Part shown: piece after piece, positions 57,738 to 64,000 of the stretch | How positions within the stretch are numbered: position 1 is the stretch's first letter | Layout: each line of letters begins with the position of its first letter | From: Gonatopus flavifemur | Lineage: Eukaryota > Arthropoda > Insecta > Hymenoptera > Dryinidae | Assembly: GCA_018340375.1 (NCBI GenBank) | Contig: JAFFJZ010000007.1 | Coordinates: forward strand, 2,356,001-2,420,000 | Direction of reading: 5' to 3' | Length of the DNA stretch: 64,000 nt | The notes under the pieces: generated by a model | Databases searched by the model: none | What the model was told of the DNA's origin: nothing | Seen by the model: only the letters and a program-made list of their open reading frames with translations | Made by a program: the position numbers and the translations under genes

Positions 57738-59776
57738 TACAGGGCGTCCCATTTGAAACAGGACAGCTGAATAACTCTTCAGAGAATGGAGGGGGAAAAA
57801 AATTGTTCAGGTAAAAGTTGTAGGGTTCGAAGGGGGCCATAAGATGGTGACCTTGAATTTGACCTTGAGGTCAATTTTGAGCATAACTGATGGTCAAAGT
57901 ATGTTTTTTCGAACCGAAAACCCTACGTTCGACCTCAGAAATGGAAAGAGCGGAAAATTTTACGTCCGAATATGTTAACAAATCAGGTCATTCAGAGGTC
58001 ATTTGAAGGTCAAAAAACCATTTTCTATGGATTTTCACGGAAAAGCCTCAAACGAGTTGTTCCTCTGACCAAAGTTATTAAAGTTAAAGTGAAACCCCAC
58101 GTTTCGACCTCGAATTGAAAGTAAACAGAACTAACCTTCAGAGTTTATTCTTCATATCAGTACGAAAATGATCATTAAGAAGTTTTCATCGTTTACGGTG
58201 TAAGTGCGGGTTCAAAATGGTTTATTCACCTAACGAATGTGTTGATATTTCAATGATCTTGGGTGAGTGTCGCAGAGTGTATCAAAGAGCGCCACGATTG
58301 TACAGAGAGCGGTTTGAAGATCGGCAGCATCATCCTTCTCCAGAAGTCATTCGCCAAGTTGAGAGAAATTGTCGACAAGGAAGGATTGGTCAACGCCGAA
58401 ACAATCAAGGTTTCAACTTTAACGACCCTCGATGCGTTTCTGTTTTAGCAATAATACACATGAATCCTCATGTTAGTTTACGTGATATTGAAAGCGATTT
58501 GGGTATTCCACGCAGTACGGCACACAGAATTCTACAAGCTGCTCAATATCATCTGTAGCACATAACACTGACCCAAGAATTATCTCAACAAGATATGCAG
58601 AATCGGGTTAACTTCTGCCATTGGGCTTTACAGAGGTTGAACGAAGCGCCTGATTTCTCTCGATATGTTCTTTTCAGTGATGAATCAACGTTTCAAAGTA
58701 CTGGCTTGTTAAATCGTCACAATAGCCACTATTGGTCAGCGCAAAACCTGCACTGGACTCGACAAGTTGATCATCAGCATCGGTGGAGTATAAATGTTTG
58801 GTGTGGAATTCTAGACAATCAAGTTACTGGGCCGTATTTTTTTGATGGAACTGTTAACGGTCCTAATTATCTACAGTTCTTACAGAATGAATTACCAGTT
58901 CTCATGGAAGATGTGACATTAGCAACTAGGCAAAGGATGTGGTATCAGCAAGACGGTGCACCACCACACTTTGCTCGATGTGTGAGGGATTATCTAAATA
59001 TCCTTTTCCCCAATCGTTGGATTGGTCGAGGTGGATTTGTACTGTGGCCGGCAAGATCTCCTGATCTGACCCCTCTAGATTTTTATTTGTGGGGTTACGT
59101 AAAAAATGTCGTTTATACCAACCGACCAACAACACCTGTGGATCTACAACAACGCATCAGATACGCAATTGCGAATATTCATGCAGAAGTTTTTCAATCT
59201 GTTCTTGGAAACTTTCGACGCCGGCTGGAGTTATGTATTGAAGTAAATGGTGGTCAATTCGAACATCTCCTGCAATAAGTGTGTCTTACCCGTCAACGGA
59301 TTTGTGCCATCTGTAATTATAAAACGACGAACTGGAAAAATAAATAATTTTTTAATTATTGTTTCAGATTTGGCATTCATTATCGTTCTCAAGGTCGAAT
59401 GCAAGGTCAAAACGTGGGGTTCCACTTTAACTTTAATAACTTTGGTCAGAGAAACAACTCGTTTGAGGCTTTTCCGTGAAAATCCATAGAAAATGGTTTT
59501 TTGACCTTCAAATGACCTCTAAATGACCTGATATGTTAACATATTCGGACGTAAAATTTTCTGCTCTTTCCATTTCTGAGGTCGAACGTAGGGTTTTCCG
59601 TTTGAAAAAACATACTTTGACCATCAGTTATGCTCAAAATTGACCTCAAGGTCGAATTCAAGGTCACCATCTTATGGCCCCCTTCGAACCCTACAACTTT
59701 CATCTGAATAATTTTTTCCCGCCTCCATTCCCTGAAGAGTTATTCAGCTGTCCTGTTTCAAATGGGACGCCCTGTA
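57738..59776 (+). mobile_element. DD41D mariner with ~380 bp inverted repeats
   Basis: 2,039 bp. The left end tacagggcgtcccatttgaa and the right end ttcaaatgggacgccctgta are perfect inverted repeats within TA duplications (57736-57737 and 59777-59778). The arms run inward to about 58116 and from about 59396, containing repeated aaggtca-type phrases. The transposase lies between them. The right edge abuts another terminal repeat at 59777. Confidence 0.93.
58217..59278 (+). pseudogene. DD41D mariner transposase with a single premature stop
   Basis: The reading frame is continuous from ATG 58217 to TAA 59276-59278 except for one TAG at 58556-58558. The N-terminal part has MVYSPNECVDISMILGECRR (first helix-turn-helix) and NPHVSLRDIESDLGIPRSTA (second). 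The catalytic part has YVLFSDESTF (first Asp), WYQQDGAPPHFARCV (second Asp) and WPARSPDLTPLDFYLWGYVK (third Asp, 41 residues between). The C-terminus is EVNGGQFEHLLQ, just before the right arm. All catalytic residues are present. Read-through, internal initiation at 58595 or sequence error could each matter; as read the product is truncated before the catalytic domain. Confidence 0.9.
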
Positions 59777-59830
59777 TACAGGGTGTCCCATTTTAATCTG
59801 TCACTTAGAATATCTCGAAAACAAATAGAT
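59777..59830. mobile_element. Solo terminal repeat of a second mariner-like element
   Basis: Immediately right of the DD41D element is tacagggtgtcccatttta followed by atctgtcacttagaatatct, a different terminal repeat of the same general type. It shares the tata junction. No partner end is present in the window. Confidence 0.5.
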
Positions 59831-60108
59831 ATCAAGAAATACGGTGGTGTCGAGCCAAGTAAATGAAAACAAATCGATCGATGATCGATAATGAAGAAGC
59901 AGAAGTCGTCGTCCACTACCGTGTATCTTTACAGGTGAACCGAGATTTCCTATTATACGAAAATCTTTAACGTACAATCACTCAACACTTATTGAATATC
60001 ACGAAGAAATAATGACATTTTCACTATATAATCATAATTCGACTATACACTCTCGTTTAAGTACACTAAGAACCATCTCTGTTTATCCGACACTGAGATA
60101 TAGACGTT

Positions 60109-60420
60109 TCAAATTTGGATGCGATCAAAATATGTTGAATGTCTTCTTGTTCTTCTTAGTTTCCTCTTGTTAACTCCTAACTTTCCGCAAGTTTTGCAAT
60201 TTTCGCAACGGTTACATGTTCGGATCTCATTGGTTGGGTGACGGTTCCAGCGTCCGATAGCGTTCATTTCGATATGTTCTCTCTTCATCTTCCTCCTCCA
60301 ACTTACAGTAGCAGTATCCAATGGGGGATACGTGATGTATATATTTCTGCAGTTTAGACACACAACATAGTGTAGTATCGCAGTCCTTGCATAGGAGTAT
60401 GGATCAATCGATGTGATGTG
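60109..60420 (-). other. Cys-rich ORF, unrecognised
   Basis: The minus frame runs from about 60420 to a stop at 60109, with no clear ATG in its upstream part. It reads YVVCLNCRNIYITYPPLD, then MKREHIEMNAIGRWNRHP, then IRTCNRCENCKTCGKLG and a basic tail RKLRRTRRHS. The two Cys clusters (CxxC and CxxCxxCxxC) could bind zinc. It could be a terminal exon of a zinc-finger protein or a transposon fragment. Flanking intervals 59831-60108 and 60421-61070 show no other gene. Confidence 0.3.
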
Positions 60421-61073
60421 GATGTTGATTGTTTCTTATTCATCTGAAAGAAAAGGAAGGCTCCACATTTATCGATGAAAAATGTAATGGTTCCAAAAAT
60501 GATGGAAAGAGTGAATATTCATTGATAAGAAAAGTGGACATCTATTAATGAATATTTGTTGACGGAAAAATTGATAATCACATGATCACTGATTACATAA
60601 CCAATCACATATCATCAACATGCGATGAATGCAAGAAAAAAGTAATTATAAAGTGTGATGAATGAAGAAATGAATTAGATTTTCTTCCAATTCACATTGA
60701 ATCCTGATACATTTCATACCACATAAACAAAAAACATAGCCAATGTTTTCTGTTTCCATACATCACGTGGAATGGAGAGGAAATCCCCCGTACGTATTGT
60801 CGTGTGACGTCTACGATTTTCGTGATAAAAATTGTTCAACGCTCGACGCGGTTGAAGGAGTTGTTCGATTTATTCTTTCGAATATTCCAAATCCCCTTTA
60901 TTTTAGATGGCCCCCTTTTTGGCTAATCCTTATGAATAAGGGAAGGACAGGGGGTTTAGAGATTTCGAGATTGCTCATTTATTAGTAAATTCCAAAATCT
61001 TGATACGTTTCGAAGTGTGTGATCAATTTCCAATTTTGAATTTCGCGCGGTTTCAATGTTTGTTTTAGCGTAC

Positions 61074-61117
61074 CGTTAATTGCATAGAACGCACCCCCGC
61101 GTTCTATGTACAAGTTA
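61074..61117. other. Perfect 10 bp stem hairpin
   Basis: catagaacgc (61083-61092) and gcgttctatg (61099-61108) are exact inverted repeats around a six-base accccc loop. Flanking gttaa and ttaac extend the stem imperfectly. It lies about 110 bp upstream of the first predicted splice donor at 61220, so it may be a promoter element or RNA structure. Confidence 0.6.
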
Positions 61118-61139
61118 ACGGGTGGCTTGGCTTGGGGTA

Positions 61140-62078
61140 GCGGCGTCTATGACGCGACGGGACTATACCAACGTCGATGTTGATCGAAGAGACATGCGCT
61201 GTCTCTTGTATATATATAGGTGAGTGATTTGAATATAAAAGCGGTAAGTGGAATAACATGTTAAATGTTATCATTTGCATGAAATGTGTACTAATATGAA
61301 TTTAATTTCCTTTTACAGGTTTCTTTATTTACAGAGATGATGGAATATGCAAATAACCTCGAGGGTAGAAGAACGCTTTTTCTCAAGCTTCGATTGAGAA
61401 TTCGGTGGCCTTCCAGGTGAAAACTTCAGGAGTTGAAGTTTCATATATGTATATATATCAATAAAGGTAGAAAGGAGTTGGTTTCACTAATTAAATCACG
61501 TGAGTATTGTTTATTTACTTGTTTGAATATTGATTTTCTATTTTTCTTTCAAAAATTTTGAAAATATACAGTTCTCAGGTATGCATGTACTTGAGAATTG
61601 TGAGTTTCCATGTTTTCCCTCTCTTATTTGATTTTATACATTCTAATATGATTTTTTTTCATTTAGTTCCAGGTTCCAAATAATGAGTTCTCTCTGACTC
61701 TTCCCACACGTCTCTGGGTTTTTCCCACTTGAGAGGCGAGACGAGTCAGTGTAATGTCCACCGAGGGGGATGAAACATATTGTATTGGTAAAATATACCA
61801 ATTCAAGGTGAGAGTACTTTGAATATATTTATATAAGTTTAATTTTGTATGAAATAAGTTATAAATATAGTATTTCAATGTTCTTTCTATTTTTCAGAAT
61901 ATTAACCTCGACTACTGGAGTTGTCGAGTATTGGACTGGGTTCGTGGAACTCTTCTCATTGCAGTTCACGCGGGCTGCGAATGGATACAGACTTCATTTC
62001 TTTTGAAGCAACCTTGGAATGCTTGAATCTTTCAAGAGACGGATTATTGAAACGTGAGATTTCATACGAAATTCTAAG
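61140..62078 (+). other. Candidate spliced transcript region
   Basis: Successive strong splice signals on the plus strand are: donor tag|GTGAGT at 61220, acceptor ccttttacag ending 61318; donor cag|GTGAAA at 61417, acceptor ttcatttag ending about 61666; donor aag|GTGAGAGT at 61808, acceptor ctatttttcag ending 61897; donor aag|GTAAGT at 62079. Introns of 90-250 bp are typical of insects. There are no transposon motifs here. Whether it is coding or a lncRNA is undecided; a 60-codon frame is described separately. Confidence 0.4.
61754..62026 (+). CDS. Predicted two-exon small protein, 60 aa
   Basis: An ATG at 61754 opens 18 codons (MSTEGDETYCIGKIYQFK) up to the donor at 61808. After removal of the 90 bp intron 61808-61897 the frame continues for 42 codons (starting NINLDYWSCRVLDWVRGTLL and ending KQPWNA) to TGA at 62024-62026. 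The second exon has a Trp-rich, moderately hydrophobic segment. The junction is phase 0. There is no family match. Support is only the quality of the splice sites and the open frame, so it could be chance or an upstream ORF of a longer mRNA. Confidence 0.3.
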
Positions 62079-62080
62079 GT

Positions 62081-63640
62081 AAGTTTGGTATTCGATTTTT
62101 TGTGTATACAATGGTATCAGTTTGTTTCAATGAATAGAATCATAATGTTCTTTCGGTTTTACATGTGATGGAGTTGTTTGGCTCTCCGAGTCAACATTCA
62201 AGAAGCCGAAGAAAATATTGAATACACGGTTCAGAAGATCTGAATCGTGCAGATTGGGGTTTTAACGATCTTCGTGGGACGTTGGCTGGTGTTACCAGTC
62301 TTTTCTACTCTGCTGTGCTGTGCAGGAGAAGGATTTCGTCGAGGAATCAAAAGCTTTCCTTGATACAATGTTGGAAATCCAGGGACTCCAAATATCTGCC
62401 CGGCTCTAAGAGAGCCACTTCATAAATTCAGTTTTGAGTGCTGCAGTGGAGTGGATAGTGATTCAAGTCATTTCTTCAGTGTATGTGTGTTGTGTGAGTG
62501 CGTGAAAAATGAATTCCAAAAAGTTGCGGGTGATGGGTTCAGTTAGAACTAGTTTAAGGTTCCCGGATAACCAAAAACCGTCAAGTTTGGTTCCAAAATT
62601 TTTCATTCTATACGTCCTATAGGGTTCTGAATGCTTTTAACCATCAGTGTAGTGTGGTTGAAACTTGGTATACAAGTTTCAACCAATTTGAATCGACAGT
62701 TTCATTTGAAACTCTATCCCAAGTTTGCGGTTTCTTAAAAACCGAGAACTTTATTTTTCAAATTTTGAGTTTTAGGATTTGCGAAGTAGTTTGAAGTGTT
62801 CATTCAGAGTCAGTGGTATGATTGAAAGTGTATTGTGTAATTCTAAAAGATTTGAAGTGTTCGGATCATTTCAAAGTCAATTCCAACTTTGCGGTTATTG
62901 GAAAATGCAAGTTTTAGTTTTCAAATCTTGTGTTGTGGTGTTTGTGTAGTGTTTAAAATGGTTTTGTCACCTTCAGTCACTTGGGGAAGGTATAAATCAC
63001 CAGCCTCGAAGTGACTGTATTGGTTTTTATTGAATTTTGTCGACTGAACTGTTCAGTCGAGTCAATGATCCAAGCGATTATTTGGAATCGTTGGATTTGT
63101 GAAGTGGAATATAGTGAAGTGTTGTAGAACAAATGGCCTTTGAGTGAAAATAGTGTATTTGTGGAGTATAGTGTTGTGTTTGGGTGTTTACTTGGAATTA
63201 AGGTAAAACAAAATGCAGATTTTGGTTTCCTCGGATATTGGAGGATGATCCCCGTCCTAAAGGGTTTTTTATTCTTTTCTATCTCTTTCCCCCTCAGGTT
63301 TCACTTAACATTTCAAAATCTATCCTTATTTCATCGAATTGTTGATGCTTCATATCTTTCCGTATTCGAGGAGATGTCTTATGCAACATGAATAGATTCC
63401 TAAAAGATGTCTCGGAGACTTCTCCAAGATATCTTTAGGAAGAAATTAAGAAATCTAAAAGAGTTCTTCAAGATTTCTCGAAGATGTCTTGCAAAATTCA
63501 TAAAAATGTCTTGGAAGAAGCTTCAATTTATTCACGGAAACAAATTCTAACCTCTTCTTTTCCCTTCTCCCCCCTCCCCCCATATTTGTCTCTGTCGCTC
63601 TCGCACTCCCATGAAGTTGACTTTATCCTAATCCTTGAGG
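62081..63640. other. Non-coding, internally repetitive interval
   Basis: The phrase caa.tttgcggtt followed by aaaa..aagtttt recurs near 62515, 62720 and 62890, suggesting a degenerate ~180 bp repeat. 63370-63500 contains repeated agatgtct/aagatttct phrases. ORFs 62509-62625 and 63140-63391 show no motif. Confidence 0.4.
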
Positions 63641-63706
63641 TTGCGGGAATCGAACCCGCGCATCTTACGATGTACTTACGCTCCAGTGACCTGAGCTATA
63701 GAGACA
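63640..63706 (-). repeat. tRNA-like pol III sequence (SINE head or tRNA pseudogene)
   Basis: The minus strand reads TAGCTCAGGTCACTGGAGCG (A box) and then GCGGGTTCGATTCCCGC, a perfect T-arm with the GGTTCGATTCC B box. The acceptor-stem halves do not pair and the anticodon arm is irregular, so it is not called a functional tRNA. No gene is seen in the rest of the window (63707-64000). Confidence 0.5.
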
Positions 63707-64000
63707 GTTCGGTTTGAATGCTTATGATTGTCAATATAACACAGTGGAATCGTGTCAGTGGTGTACATTTTTAGAGTAGAAGTGATCTTTTGGAAAAACT
63801 GTTATTATGTGAACAAATATCAGATAAGTTGGTCGTGGGTACCATAGATTCTCCCTCAATTATTTCCATCCCAACGTTATTGAAGAATAACTTGATTATG
63901 AGTATGAATGATAATTTTTGTGAATTTATTTGGAGGCTATACATAAAATTGAGCGTAAAAAGTTCAGTAATTTGTAAAATATTTGTGTCTTGAAGATTCG

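Noticed and set aside
61140..61480. Telomeric or rDNA sequence
   Set aside because: No TTAGG arrays and no rRNA-like conserved blocks anywhere in the window.
63640..63706. Functional tRNA gene
   Set aside because: A and B boxes are good, but acceptor-stem halves do not pair and the anticodon arm is irregular.

Overview
This window is repeat-dense nuclear DNA of an arthropod, almost certainly an insect. The evidence is a BEL/Pao LTR retrotransposon primed by tRNA-Tyr, a Gypsy element of the errantivirus type with a baculovirus-F-like envelope, DD41D and DD34D mariner transposons, an RTE/CFDP2-like non-LTR retrotransposon and hAT remnants. No bacterial-style operon, rRNA gene or CRISPR array is visible. 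No conserved host gene was recognised. The best candidate for host-encoded sequence is a run of well-formed splice sites at 61.1-62.1 kb, which joins into a 60-codon reading frame.

Layout. 0-6.8 kb: satellite-like arrays (an inverted array with an exact 156 bp period, a 113 bp tandem repeat and a ~120 bp tandem repeat), two unidentified decayed reading frames, a 1.1 kb foldback element with a GT/CA microsatellite core, and a broken minus-strand gene of a GGQN-motif (probably DUF7869-like) transposon-associated family. 6.8-10.4 kb: AT-rich, no gene. 10.4-11.7 kb: hAT transposase remnant (minus) with a recognisable intron. 12.5-15.6 kb: near full-length but dead RTE-type element (minus). 16.5-21 kb: a small TA-flanked MITE and a broken minus-strand transposon gene interrupted by a 138 bp MITE. 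21.1-39.5 kb: nested LTR elements. A 318-337 bp LTR-like repeat occurs at both ends; its left copy was split by a complete 7.3 kb BEL/Pao element with 556 bp LTRs and a TTGTG target duplication. Between the two copies lie a gag-like ORF and a rearranged errantivirus in minus orientation (gag, protease, RT, integrase, env). 39.5-44.1 kb: mostly unassigned. 44.1-47.3 kb: an inverted, near-palindromic DD41D mariner. 47.7-53.3 kb: a second GGQN-family gene (plus) flanked by inverted repeats. 54.6-55.9 kb: an RTE fragment fused in frame to a DD34D mariner fragment. 57.7-59.8 kb: a DD41D mariner with ~380 bp TIRs and a single premature stop. 60-64 kb: lower repeat density, the spliced-transcript candidate, a perfect hairpin and a tRNA-like sequence.

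Relative age can be read from the nesting. The BEL element is the youngest large insertion: its LTRs differ at only four noted sites, yet its coding region has one frameshift and two stop codons. It sits inside an older LTR. The same 138 bp MITE occurs twice with perfect 8 bp target duplications, once in the satellite array and once inside a transposon gene. No transposon gene in the window is fully intact as read, so any movement would depend on other copies.
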